Part shown: piece after piece, positions 44,413 through 52,950 of the stretch
Position numbering within the stretch: position 1 is the first letter of the stretch
Layout of the letters: each line of letters starts with the position of its first letter
DNA from: Qipengyuania aestuarii
GTDB taxonomy: Bacteria > Pseudomonadota > Alphaproteobacteria > Sphingomonadales > Sphingomonadaceae
Direction of reading: 5' to 3'
Assembly: GCF_019711535.1 (NCBI RefSeq)
Contig: NZ_JAIGNP010000002.1
Span: 248,001 to 312,000 of the forward strand
Length of the DNA: 64,000 nucleotides
The notes under the pieces: generated by a model
What the model saw: only the letters and a program-made list of their open reading frames with translations
Databases searched by the model: none
Told to the model about the DNA's origin: nothing
Translations under genes and position numbers: made by a program

Positions 44413-44858
44413 TGTACTTCCAGCTCATCGATCCAGTGGTCCACGCCGTTGTCGATCACTATGCGGGCGATCCAGCGACCTGCAGGCAGCGGTCTGTCGG
44501 TGACATAGCGCCCATCGCCCTCCGGTTTCAGCTCCAGTGTCAGGGTCTCCGGCTTGCCAAGGGGCCGCCTCAATTGCGCGGAAACCTGCGCGTGATCGGG
44601 TGCATGGGCGACGTCGGCAAGCAGGTGATCGCCGGGGCCCCGCTCCAGCGCAACCGAATAGCCAAGCCGCTTCGTTTCACGTGCGCGTTCGAGCCAGCCA
44701 TTGTATTTCTGGCTGGCGACATAGGAGTTTTCGACCACCACGCCGCCAAAGCCGCCGATGGCCACCGATGCCATGTAGAAATTGACGGCGACCACTACGG
44801 CAAACCCGCAGACCAGTATGATTGCCATGTCCTTGCCGGTGAATATGCGTTTCATCAT
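44409..44858 (-). CDS. ccoH: cbb3 maturation protein CcoH/FixH
   Basis: Product of 149 residues: an N-terminal anchor (MAIILVCGFAVVVAVNFYM), the FixH motif VVVENSYVASQKYNGWLERA and an immunoglobulin-like periplasmic domain ending WIARIVIDNGVDHWIDELEV. It is required for stable assembly of cbb3 oxidase. Two ATGs at 44858 and 44855 flank the ccoG stop; the first overlaps it. Confidence 0.94.
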   Translation of the reverse strand: MMKRIFTGKDMAIILVCGFAVVVAVNFYMASVAIGGFGGVVVENSYVASQKYNGWLERARETKRLGYSVALERGPGDHLLADVAHAPDHAQVSAQLRRPLGKPETLTLELKPEGDGRYVTDRPLPAGRWIARIVIDNGVDHWIDELEVQ

Positions 44859-46435
44859 TCTGTCTCCGGTGCATCGAAGCGGGTTTCCACCGCATCGGTC
44901 TCGCGCTGCTGGTCGAGGGAGGTGACGCGGAATGTCAGGGTTTGCGGGACCGTTCCGGCTGGCGCGGCCACATAGGCGCGCACTTGGCGTACGAGATCTG
45001 CGGGCACGGTCACCGTCTGCACCGCTGCTGCGTCCCGATAGGCGATGGTGTCCGTCCACATCGCGGCATCCGGCACGCCCTCGATGGCGATTTCCATGTC
45101 CCGCGGCCTGCTTTCCATATTGCGCAGCTTGAGCGTGTAGGAATTGCGGATGGACCCATCCGACAAGAGCATGAAGGGCGGATTGCGATCAGGCGCCACG
45201 GTGAGCTGGGTATGGCTGCGCACGCCGAGGGCGAACAGCAATGCCCCGCCAATGCCGCCCCAGATCATGAAATAGGCGATCGTGCGGGGGCGGAATAAAG
45301 TGCGCCAAGGGGACTTGGGTTCGCCGCCCGCTGCCTCGCGCTCGCAATCCTCGAGCGTGGCATAATCGATCAATCCGCGCGGCCGTCCGATGTCTTTCAT
45401 CACGCGATCGCAGGCATCGATACACAGCGCGCAGGTGATGCAGCCGACCTGCGGTCCCTCGCGAATATCTATTCCGGTGGGGCAGACCTGCACGCATTGC
45501 TGGCAGTCGATGCAATCTCCGAACTGGCCGGGATTTTTCTGCGCTTTCTTCACGCTTCCGCGTGGCTCGCCGCGCCAGTCCTTGTAAGTGACCAAAAGCG
45601 ATTTTTCGTCCAGCATCGCAGTCTGGATGCGCGGCCATGGGCACATGTAAATGCACACCTGCTCGCGCATGAAGCCGCCGAGAACCACCGTCGTCATCGT
45701 CAGCACGGCTACGGTAATGTAGGCGACCGGCGCGGCCTCACCGCGCCAGAAATCATGCACCAGCGTGGGCGCATCGGCGAAATACATGATCCACGCGCCG
45801 CCCGTCCAGAAGCCGATGATAAGGTAGATAGTCCACTTGATGCCCCGCCGGGCGACCTTGCCCCAGGTCCACGGCGCCGCATCGAGCCGCATGCGCGCAT
45901 TCCGATCGCCGTCGATGAAACGATCGACATGCTGGAAAAGGTCGGTCCACACGGTTTGCGGACAGGCATAACCGCACCAGGCCCTGCCGACCGCGCTGGT
46001 GATCAGGAACAGGCCGATGCCGGCCATGATCAGCAGGCCGGCGACGAAATAGAATTCATGCGGCCAGATTTCCATGCCGAACATGTAGAAACGGCGATTG
46101 GCCAGATCGACGAGGACTGCCTGATCTGGCGCATAGGGCCCGCGGTCCCACCGCAGCCACGGCGTGACGTAATAGATGCTTAGCGTCACCAGCATCATGA
46201 GCCATTTGAAGCGCCGAAAGGGCCCGTCCACGCGCTTGTTATGCACTTGCCTGCGCGGCTCATAGAGCTTTTGTGGGAGGTTCTCCCGCGCAGGTTCATG
46301 TGGCTCGTGGCGGCGGGTGGCCGCTTCCCGCCCGGCCACCGCGCTGGAGACCGGGCGGTTGGTCTTGGCGACGCCGCTTTCGACGATTACCGACCAGTCG
46401 CGCCGGTCTCCGGATGGATCGTCAGGGCTGGTCAT
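44855..46435 (-). CDS. ccoG: Membrane ferredoxin-type protein CcoG/RdxA
   Basis: Product of 526 residues. Membrane segments surround cysteine motifs AWCGYACPQTVWTDLF and VCIYMCPWPRIQ. Two [4Fe-4S] clusters are bound by CIDCQQCVQVCPTGID and CITCALCIDACDR. A C-terminal Ig-like FixG domain follows. CcoG is a cupric reductase that supplies Cu+ for cbb3 assembly in characterised species. It overlaps ccoP by 14 bases. Confidence 0.96.
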   Translation of the reverse strand: MTSPDDPSGDRRDWSVIVESGVAKTNRPVSSAVAGREAATRRHEPHEPARENLPQKLYEPRRQVHNKRVDGPFRRFKWLMMLVTLSIYYVTPWLRWDRGPYAPDQAVLVDLANRRFYMFGMEIWPHEFYFVAGLLIMAGIGLFLITSAVGRAWCGYACPQTVWTDLFQHVDRFIDGDRNARMRLDAAPWTWGKVARRGIKWTIYLIIGFWTGGAWIMYFADAPTLVHDFWRGEAAPVAYITVAVLTMTTVVLGGFMREQVCIYMCPWPRIQTAMLDEKSLLVTYKDWRGEPRGSVKKAQKNPGQFGDCIDCQQCVQVCPTGIDIREGPQVGCITCALCIDACDRVMKDIGRPRGLIDYATLEDCEREAAGGEPKSPWRTLFRPRTIAYFMIWGGIGGALLFALGVRSHTQLTVAPDRNPPFMLLSDGSIRNSYTLKLRNMESRPRDMEIAIEGVPDAAMWTDTIAYRDAAAVQTVTVPADLVRQVRAYVAAPAGTVPQTLTFRVTSLDQQRETDAVETRFDAPETE

Positions 46436-47333
46436 CGACTTTCACCTCGGGATCCGCGGCGACCTCCAAGAAGTCTTCGCCTCCCCCGAGCGAATGGACA
46501 TAGGCCGCCAGCATCTTGATGGTCACCGGATTTAGCCTTCCCTCCCATTTGGGCATCATGCCCATGCGCGGTTCGAGAATCTGGTGCTTGATCGCATCGC
46601 GGCTATTGCCTCGCAGCCAGATCGCATCGCTGAGATCGGGCGCGCCTATTTCGCGGTTGCCAGTGCCCTTGCTGCCGTGACAGGCGGCGCAATTGTCGGC
46701 GAAGAGCTGGGCGCCCGCGTTGCTGGCATCGGCTTTGCCGCTCAATGAAAGGACGTGGTCCACCAGATCATCGAGCTGGCTGCTGTCGAACGCACCAGCG
46801 AACGATGGCATCTGGCTGGTTCGGGTCTCGTCATCGCCCGGCTGCCGGATACCATGTGTCAGCGTATAATGGATCGCCTTGAGATCGCCGCCCCACAGCC
46901 AGTCGTCGTCATTCAGGTTGGGATAGCCCAGTTCCTGATTGCCGCCCGCTCCCGATCCGTGACACTGTACGCAATTGACGCGGAAGGCTGCGGCACCGCC
47001 GGCCACCGCCTGTTGCATCAGTTCGCTGTCTTCCTCCAGCCGTTCGATCGGCACGCGTGCCAGACGTTCGCGCATGGTGGCGCGGGCCTGTTCGGCAGCG
47101 CTCATTTCCTCGGCAAGCTGGCCGCGGCTCGACCAGCCGAGGACGCCTTCGGTCGCCTTGTCGATCATGGGCCACGCCGGGTAAGCGATCACGTAACCGA
47201 TCGCGAAAACGATCGTCAGATAGAAAGTCCAGAGCCACCAGCGGGGAAGCGGGGTATCGAGTTCTTCGATTCCGTCCCATTCATGGCCGACAGTCGGAAC
47301 GCCGGTCGGTTCGTCGATCCGCTTATTCGCCAT
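46422..47333 (-). CDS. ccoP: cbb3 oxidase diheme subunit CcoP
   Basis: Product of 303 residues carrying electrons from cytochrome c to the catalytic subunit. An N-terminal membrane helix (LWTFYLTIVFAIGYVIAYPA) precedes two cytochrome c domains with CVQCHGSGAGG and CAACHGSKGTG; axial Met candidates include SQMPSF and RMGMMPKW. The start lies inside the ccoQ tail. Confidence 0.97.
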   Translation of the reverse strand: MANKRIDEPTGVPTVGHEWDGIEELDTPLPRWWLWTFYLTIVFAIGYVIAYPAWPMIDKATEGVLGWSSRGQLAEEMSAAEQARATMRERLARVPIERLEEDSELMQQAVAGGAAAFRVNCVQCHGSGAGGNQELGYPNLNDDDWLWGGDLKAIHYTLTHGIRQPGDDETRTSQMPSFAGAFDSSQLDDLVDHVLSLSGKADASNAGAQLFADNCAACHGSKGTGNREIGAPDLSDAIWLRGNSRDAIKHQILEPRMGMMPKWEGRLNPVTIKMLAAYVHSLGGGEDFLEVAADPEVKVDDQP

Positions 47334-47487
47334 CGTCTTGCCCCTCGAATATCAGCGTTGCGGCGGCCTGGTTGCGTTTGCTTGCGCCGGGCCTGAAGGG
47401 CCAGGCACACAAACCCACGAACAGGGCGAGCATGAGGACGAGCGCATAGCTGTCGGCGAAATGACGCAGGGTTTCGTAAAAGCTCAT
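47323..47487 (-). CDS. ccoQ: cbb3 oxidase subunit CcoQ
   Basis: Product of 54 residues starting [20 protein letters not shown], a single membrane helix, then [12 protein letters not shown] and an acidic tail. Typical FixQ/CcoQ profile, stabilising the complex. It overlaps ccoO upstream by four bases and ccoP downstream by eleven. Confidence 0.93.
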   Translation of the reverse strand: MSFYETLRHFADSYALVLMLALFVGLCAWPFRPGASKRNQAAATLIFEGQDDGE

Positions 47488-48248
47488 CGCCCTTTCTCCT
47501 CGGCCAGTTCTTCAAGGGGCGCGGCGCTGTCGAAATCGACCAGTGTGCCGAGCATTTGTAGATAGGCGATCAGCGCATCCATCTCGGTCAGCTTGTCGGG
47601 ATTGCCGTCGAAGTCGCGGATCTGCGCCTTGGGATAACGTGCGGCCAGATCGCCGGGATCGGCATCGGGGTCGGCCTGGGCCAGCATGTCTGCCTCGGCG
47701 TTCTCGAGATCGTCCTTGGAATAGGGGACACCAACCCGCATCAGTGCGGTCATGGTGGCCTTGGGATCGCCGATGGCGAGCGGAGTTTCCTTTAGAAAGC
47801 CATATTGCGGCATGACGCTTTCCGGCACCACGCTTTGCGGATCGGTCAGATGCTGGACATGCCATTCGTCGGAATAGCGCCCACCGACGCGCGCCAGGTC
47901 CGGCCCGGTGCGCTTGGACCCCCATTGGAAGGGGTGGTCGTACATGCTTTCCGCAGCGAGGCTGTAATGGCCATAGCGTTCCACTTCGTCGCGGAACGGG
48001 CGGATCATCTGGCTGTGACAAACATAGCAGCCTTCGCGGATGTATATGTCGCGCCCGGCCTGCTCCAGGGGCGTGTAGGGCCGTACTCCCTCCACTTCCT
48101 CGATCGTATTCTCGAGATAGAACAGCGGAGTGATCTGGACGAGGCCGCCGATTACCACGGTCACGAAAGTGCCGATGGCAAGCAGCGTGATGTTGCGTTC
48201 GAGCCGTTTATGGCCCTTGACGGTTTCGTCGACGACGGGATCGGTCAT
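47484..48248 (-). CDS. ccoO: cbb3 oxidase monoheme subunit CcoO
   Basis: Product of 254 residues. Membrane anchor near residues 20-42 ([20 protein letters not shown]), then the heme-binding [18 protein letters not shown] and distal [19 protein letters not shown], with [12 protein letters not shown] supplying the axial Met. It accepts electrons from CcoP and passes them to CcoN. It starts 12 bases after the ccoN stop. Confidence 0.97.
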   Translation of the reverse strand: MTDPVVDETVKGHKRLERNITLLAIGTFVTVVIGGLVQITPLFYLENTIEEVEGVRPYTPLEQAGRDIYIREGCYVCHSQMIRPFRDEVERYGHYSLAAESMYDHPFQWGSKRTGPDLARVGGRYSDEWHVQHLTDPQSVVPESVMPQYGFLKETPLAIGDPKATMTALMRVGVPYSKDDLENAEADMLAQADPDADPGDLAARYPKAQIRDFDGNPDKLTEMDALIAYLQMLGTLVDFDSAAPLEELAEEKGR

Positions 48249-48260
48249 GATCTGGTGATC

Positions 48261-49934
48261 CTATTCGGCCGGAACGGCGCTGGGCTGATTGACGATGGGG
48301 CGATCTGCTTGCGGATCGTAAGCCGCGTCGCGCAGGGGCTTTTCCTCGCGCAGCTTTCCGGCAAGCGTCATCCATATGTTGTAGGTCATGATGATGGCCC
48401 CGCCGAGGTACATCAGCCCACCGACCGTGCGCATGACATACATGGGGAACATGGCGGCGACGCTGTCCGCGAAGGACCAGACGAGATAGCCGTCGGGTCC
48501 GTATTCGCGCCACATCAACCCTTGCTGGATCCCCGCGACCCACATGCTGGCCGCGTAGAAGACGATGCCGAGGGCAGCGAGCCAGAAGTGCCAATTGATC
48601 ATGCGCAGCGAATACATCCGCTGACGCTTCCACAGGCGCGGCACGAGGAAATACATGCAGGCGAAGGTGATCATGCCGTTCCATCCCAGCGCGCCCGAAT
48701 GCACGTGGCCGATGGTCCAGTCGGTGTAATGGCTGAGGCTGTTGACGCTCTTGATCGACAGCATCGGGCCTTCGAACGTGCTCATGCCGTAAAAGGCCAG
48801 CGCCATAACCATCATGCGGATGATCGGGTCTGTGCGGACCTTGTCCCATGCGCCGTTGAGCGTCATCAGGCCGTTGATCATACCGCCCCAGCTGGGCATC
48901 CACAGCATGATCGAGAACACCATGCCCAGGGTCTGCGCCCAGTCTGGCAGGGCCGTGTAATGAAGATGGTGCGGTCCGGCCCAGATGTAGAGGAAGATCA
49001 GCGACCAGAAGTGGATGATCGACAGGCGGTAGCTGTAGACCGGGCGCTCCGCCTGCTTGGGGACGAAGTAATACATCATCGCCAGAAAGCCTGCGGTGAG
49101 GAAGAAGCCGACAGCGTTGTGGCCGTACCACCACTGCGTCAGCGCATCCTGCACCCCGGCAAAGGCGTTATAGCTTTTCGCGCCCAGAAAGCTGACCGGC
49201 ACGGCCAGATTGTTGACGATGTGGAGCATCGCGATGGTGATGATGAAGGCGAGATAGAACCAGTTCGCCACATATATGTGCGGTTCTTTCCGCTTGGCGA
49301 GCGTGCCGACGAAGACCACGAAATAGGCCACCCAAACGATCGTCAGCCACAGGTCGACATACCATTCGGGCTCGGCATATTCCTTCGATTGCGTGACGCC
49401 GAGAAGGTAACCGGTCGCCGCCAAGACGATGAAGAGCTGATAACCCCAGAAGACGAAGCGCGCGAGGCCGGGGAAAGCCAGCTGCGTGCGGCAGGTGCGT
49501 TGCACCACGTAGAAGCTGGTCGCCAGCAGGGCGTTGCCGCCGAACGCGAAGATGACCGCGCTCGTATGCAGCGGACGCAGCCGTCCGAAATTGAGATAGG
49601 GTTCGATATTGAGCCAGGGAAACGCCAGCTGCGAAGCGATGAAGACACCGGCAAGCAGGCCTGCGAGGCCCCAGAACATGGTCGCGATCACGCCCCAGCG
49701 GATCGGGTCGTCATCATAGCGGGACGGTCCTTCGGGCATCTGGAAAAAGCCCTGGGCCTTGCCCACCGGATCGAAGCGGGATGCGCTCATCCAGATCATG
49801 ACGAAAGCGACGAGGGCGATGATGGTAGCGTGCGCCGCAAACCCGCTGTCGGCGGCTCCGACGGCGGCAGCCAGCGCCGCGAGCATGATCAGGAACCACA
49901 GGCCCACTCGGCCAAGTGCCGTTTCCGCTTGCAT
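48261..49934 (-). CDS. ccoN: cbb3 oxidase catalytic subunit CcoN
   Basis: Heme b/b3-CuB subunit I of the high-affinity cbb3 oxidase, 557 residues and about twelve to fourteen helices. Landmarks are [20 protein letters not shown] (heme ligand His), [20 protein letters not shown] (CuB site) and the distal [18 protein letters not shown] and [14 protein letters not shown] at 49934 is chosen because GGGAG precedes it and the longer frame would run through the FNR box; the CDS then has normal length. First structural gene after the box at 49986. Confidence 0.97.
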   Translation of the reverse strand: MQAETALGRVGLWFLIMLAALAAAVGAADSGFAAHATIIALVAFVMIWMSASRFDPVGKAQGFFQMPEGPSRYDDDPIRWGVIATMFWGLAGLLAGVFIASQLAFPWLNIEPYLNFGRLRPLHTSAVIFAFGGNALLATSFYVVQRTCRTQLAFPGLARFVFWGYQLFIVLAATGYLLGVTQSKEYAEPEWYVDLWLTIVWVAYFVVFVGTLAKRKEPHIYVANWFYLAFIITIAMLHIVNNLAVPVSFLGAKSYNAFAGVQDALTQWWYGHNAVGFFLTAGFLAMMYYFVPKQAERPVYSYRLSIIHFWSLIFLYIWAGPHHLHYTALPDWAQTLGMVFSIMLWMPSWGGMINGLMTLNGAWDKVRTDPIIRMMVMALAFYGMSTFEGPMLSIKSVNSLSHYTDWTIGHVHSGALGWNGMITFACMYFLVPRLWKRQRMYSLRMINWHFWLAALGIVFYAASMWVAGIQQGLMWREYGPDGYLVWSFADSVAAMFPMYVMRTVGGLMYLGGAIIMTYNIWMTLAGKLREEKPLRDAAYDPQADRPIVNQPSAVPAE

Positions 49935-49985
49935 AGAATACTCCCTATTTGCGGCGCGGGTTAAGCGCGGGGGCCGCGGGTCGCA

Positions 49986-49999
49986 TTGACCCAGATCAA
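49986..49999. promoter_or_regulatory. FNR/FixK-type box upstream of ccoN
   Basis: TTGACCCAGATCAA matches TTGAT-N4-ATCAA in nine of ten positions (TTGAC is also a common half site in alphaproteobacteria). The centre is 58 bases before the ccoN start. A class II promoter would begin transcription near 49951, giving a leader of about 17 bases containing GGGAG. Confidence 0.8.
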
Positions 50000-50013
50000 A
50001 TTCGCAAAAGAAA

Positions 50014-50715
50014 TCATGCCGCCTCACACAGGAAACCGGCACGGCCATGCAGGGCCGCCAGATCGTTCAGGATGATGCCCGATCGTCCCACGGTTTCGAT
50101 CGCGCCGTCGGCCCGCAGCGCGCTGAGGCGGCGGCTGACCGTCTCGATCGTCAGGCCCAGGCTTTCGGCAATGTCGCGCCGGGACATCGGCAGGTCGAGC
50201 AGGATGCGGCCTTCCTGCACATTGCCGATGCGGTCGGCCATGCCGATCAGGAAGATGGCGATGCGTTCGGAGGCCGTCTTGCGCCCCAGCGCGATGGCTT
50301 TTTCGCGGCATCGTTGCAGCGACATGGTCGCTCTATCGAGCAGGCAGCCCATCACTATCGCGTCGTCCGCCGCAAGCTCCAGAAAATCCGCAGTGGGAAA
50401 GCTCACGATCCGGCATTGGCGCAGCGCGCAGACGGAATAGGAATAATGGTCGCGCCGCGGCACGCTCAGCATCTCGCCGCCGAAGTGGAACGCGACGATC
50501 TGGTCGCGCGATCGGGAGGCATGCGCGACCAGCTTGATCGACCCTCTCGCGAGGAACAGGATATGCGGCCCGGCATCGCTGAAGTCGAGCGACTGATCGC
50601 ACTCCAGCTTCTCGTATCGGGCGAGCGACTGGAAGCGGAGGTGCGCCGCATCGGACAAGCCGGCGGGCAATATGCGCATGGCGAAATGATCGAAGGCATC
50701 GGGCAGCGAGTTCAT
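50014..50715 (-). CDS. Crp/Fnr-family regulator (FixK-like, no N-terminal Fe-S cysteines)
   Basis: Product of 233 residues. A cyclic-nucleotide-type beta-roll (residues ~20-130, with [13 protein letters not shown] and [10 protein letters not shown]) precedes a winged helix with [20 protein letters not shown]; the E-x-x-SR recognition pattern is that of FNR/FixK and predicts binding to TTGAT boxes. The N-terminus has no cysteine cluster, so it should not sense oxygen as FNR does and resembles FixK or DNR. ATG at 50715 is preferred to the in-frame TTG at 50736. Upstream of ccoN on the same strand. Confidence 0.9.
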   Translation of the reverse strand: MNSLPDAFDHFAMRILPAGLSDAAHLRFQSLARYEKLECDQSLDFSDAGPHILFLARGSIKLVAHASRSRDQIVAFHFGGEMLSVPRRDHYSYSVCALRQCRIVSFPTADFLELAADDAIVMGCLLDRATMSLQRCREKAIALGRKTASERIAIFLIGMADRIGNVQEGRILLDLPMSRRDIAESLGLTIETVSRRLSALRADGAIETVGRSGIILNDLAALHGRAGFLCEAA

Positions 50716-50750
50716 GGCGCTTCGTGTCGCCGTCAATGCGTTCCGCTTCC

Positions 50751-50764
50751 TTGATCTGGATCAA
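50751..50764. promoter_or_regulatory. Perfect FNR/FixK box between the regulator and ompW
   Basis: TTGATCTGGATCAA is a perfect match to TTGAT-N4-ATCAA. Its centre is 42.5 bases from the regulator ATG, suggesting self-regulation from a near-leaderless promoter. Toward ompW, TATTGC at 50787-50792 is where a class II -10 element would be. Confidence 0.85.
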
Positions 50765-50859
50765 GGAAGGCCGGAAAATCCCTCCCTATTGCGCCCTCAG
50801 CCGCTGCAACCACCCTGAGCCGCGCGGTGCGGCTACTGCGGCGCTAGAGGTGAATTCAG

Positions 50860-51528
50860 ATGAAAAGGTATCTCGCACTTGCCCTCGCCGGAGCAGCCAT
50901 CGCCGCCGCCCCGGCTCACGCGCAGGACAGCGATGGCAAGGTGCAGGTCAAACTGCTCGGCAGCTATGTCATTCCCGACGGCAAGATCACCGCGGTGAAC
51001 GAGGACATCTTGGGGCTACCCGACACGCTGCAGACCGAGGCGAATGAAAATTTCGTCCCCACGCTGGCAGTCGAATATTTCGTCAGCCCGAATTTCTCGG
51101 TCGAGACGATCTGCTGCATGACCCAGCATGATGTCGATGCCGTATCGGGCCTCCCGAATGCCGAACTCGTGTCTGATGCCAAGCTCATTCCCGCCACGCT
51201 GACGGCCAAATACCATCTCGATGCCGGCGCTGTGAAGCCATATGTCGGCGCAGGCGCGACCTATTTCTGGTGGGTCGATGTGGAGCCGGGTGCCGATACC
51301 ATCCCGCTCGGCGTCACGCGGACGACGCTGTCGGACGAGCTGGGGCTGGTCCTTCAGGCCGGCACCGACATTGCGATCGGCGATCAGGGCCTCGGCCTGA
51401 CGATCGACGCCAAACGCTATTTCGTCGACACCACGGCGCGCTGGTATGCGGGCGACACGCTGGCCATCGAAACCGAGCACAAGCTCGATCCCTGGGTCCT
51501 GAGCGCAGGTGTGAGCTATCGCTTCTGA
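50860..51528 (+). CDS. ompW: OmpW-family outer-membrane protein
   Basis: Eight-stranded outer-membrane barrel of 222 residues for small hydrophobic compounds. The signal peptide (LALALAGAAIAAAPAHA) is followed by VQVKLLGSYVIPDGKITAVN, PTLAVEYFVSPNFSVETICC, LTAKYHLDAGAVKPYVGAGA and the terminal VLSAGVSYRF. OmpW is FNR-controlled in several bacteria, and here a perfect box lies 96 bases upstream with a plausible -10 element. GAGGTGA precedes the ATG; a strong terminator follows. Confidence 0.94.
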   Translation: MKRYLALALAGAAIAAAPAHAQDSDGKVQVKLLGSYVIPDGKITAVNEDILGLPDTLQTEANENFVPTLAVEYFVSPNFSVETICCMTQHDVDAVSGLPNAELVSDAKLIPATLTAKYHLDAGAVKPYVGAGATYFWWVDVEPGADTIPLGVTRTTLSDELGLVLQAGTDIAIGDQGLGLTIDAKRYFVDTTARWYAGDTLAIETEHKLDPWVLSAGVSYRF

Positions 51529-51575
51529 CCGAAGAGGCCGTCGACCCGTCATTACAGGGCAGGCATCTTGCAAGG

Positions 51576-51605
51576 CCCCCGGGATGCCACGTCCCGGGGG
51601 TTTTT
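51576..51605 (+). terminator. Rho-independent terminator after ompW
   Basis: Perfect nine-base arms CCCCCGGGA and TCCCGGGGG with a seven-base loop, followed by TTTTTG. It is 47 bases after the ompW stop. The rest of 51529-51740 shows no gene I can support; a 13-codon frame at 51703 ends over the moeA GTG start. Confidence 0.93.
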
Positions 51606-51740
51606 GTATGCGCCTGCCGGATTCGAAGTTGCGCTGGCGAAGTTTATGCCGGATCGCTGCCGTGCAACCCGCCTGCGATACCGTCTTCCATCGAGAGGCA
51701 GTATGGACGCAAGGCTCGAACGAAAAGGTCTGGCGCAGCA

Positions 51741-52925
51741 GTGATCAGCTACGAAGAAGCCCTCTCACGCATACTTTCCGCAGTGCATCGCTTGCCGAGC
51801 GAGACGATACCGATCGCGCAGGCTGCAGGCCGTTTCCTCGCTCAGGACGTGCGCGCCGCCATCGATGCGCCCCGCGCGGATGTCTCGGCGATGGACGGCT
51901 ATGCTGTCAGGATCGCCGATGCTGCGGGAGGGGGAACCCTGACGATGATCGGGGAAGCGGCAGCGGGCGCACCGTTTGCTGGGCATCTGAACGCGGGCGA
52001 AGCCGTGCGCATCTTCACCGGCGCGCACTTGCCAATGGGCGCCGATTGCGTCGTGATGCAGGAATATGCCGAGCGCGACGGTGACACGGTTCGCTTTCGG
52101 GAAGGCTTCGGGCCGGCACGCCACATCCGCACGAAAGCCAGCGATTTCTCTGCCGGGGACGTCTTGCTCGAAAAGGGGCAGCGCCTCGATCCCAGGGCCA
52201 TGGTCTCGCTTGCCGGGGCCGACATGGCCACGGTCGAAATTGCCCGCCGTCCGCGCATCGCGCTTATCGCCACGGGCGATGAACTGGCCGATCCGGGCCA
52301 TGCCGCGCAATCGGCGCATGCCATTCCGGAATCGGGAAGCTTCGGTGTCGCCGCACTTGCCGAAAGCTGGGGCGCGGTAATCTCGGCACGGATGACCGGG
52401 CGCGACGAGTTGGAAAGCCTGGCGCGTTTCGCGCGGGACGCCCTGGAAAGCGCCGACTGCGTCGTGGTAATCGGCGGCGCTTCGGTCGGCGATCACGATC
52501 TCGCCCGCCCGATGTTCGCCGGGACCGGGCTGGAAGAGCACTTCGCGAAAGTGGCGATAAAGCCGGGCAAACCCGTTTGGTTCGGCCTGTCCGGCGAAAA
52601 GCCCGTCCTCGGCCTGCCGGGCAATCCCTCCTCCGCCATGGTGACGGCCCGCCTGTTCCTTGCGCCACTGATCGCGGCGCTGCAGGGCGGACGGGCGGAT
52701 GCCGAAACGCAGTTCATGCCGCATATTCTGGCCGCCGATCTGCCGGCCAACGGATCGCGGGAAACTTTCGTGAGGGCGCGTGCAACCGAAGAGGGGCTGC
52801 TGCCGGCCAGTAATCAGGAAAGCGGAGCGCAGGCTCCGCTCGCCGCGAGCAACTGGCTGATCCGCCGCGCCGTGGACGCAGATGCTGCGCGCGCCGGCAG
52901 CGTGGTTCGGGCGCTCGCCTTCTAA
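51741..52925 (+). CDS. moeA: Molybdopterin molybdenumtransferase MoeA
   Basis: Inserts molybdate into adenylylated molybdopterin. 394 residues, standard for MoeA: ISYEEALSRILSAVHRLPSE start, PRADVSAMDGYAVR, RIFTGAHLPMGADCVVMQE, RPRIALIATGDEL, VVIGGASVGDHD and KPVLGLPGNPSSAMVTARLF. GTG at 51741 gives the family N-terminus. Neighbours encode the later guanylyltransferase step and a molybdopterin enzyme, so this is a local Moco supply cluster. Confidence 0.95.
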   Translation: MISYEEALSRILSAVHRLPSETIPIAQAAGRFLAQDVRAAIDAPRADVSAMDGYAVRIADAAGGGTLTMIGEAAAGAPFAGHLNAGEAVRIFTGAHLPMGADCVVMQEYAERDGDTVRFREGFGPARHIRTKASDFSAGDVLLEKGQRLDPRAMVSLAGADMATVEIARRPRIALIATGDELADPGHAAQSAHAIPESGSFGVAALAESWGAVISARMTGRDELESLARFARDALESADCVVVIGGASVGDHDLARPMFAGTGLEEHFAKVAIKPGKPVWFGLSGEKPVLGLPGNPSSAMVTARLFLAPLIAALQGGRADAETQFMPHILAADLPANGSRETFVRARATEEGLLPASNQESGAQAPLAASNWLIRRAVDADAARAGSVVRALAF

Positions 52926-52950
52926 TCCTTTCGCGGCGAAACCCGGCCGC

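Noticed and set aside
47805-49964. Long plus-strand open frame (over 700 codons) opposite ccoN and ccoO
   Set aside because: Antisense shadow; ccoN and ccoO have all expected heme motifs on the other strand.
51703-51744. Thirteen-codon frame ending over the moeA GTG start (GTGA overlap)
   Set aside because: Too short, with no attenuator structure; chance in-frame ATG is as likely as a leader peptide.
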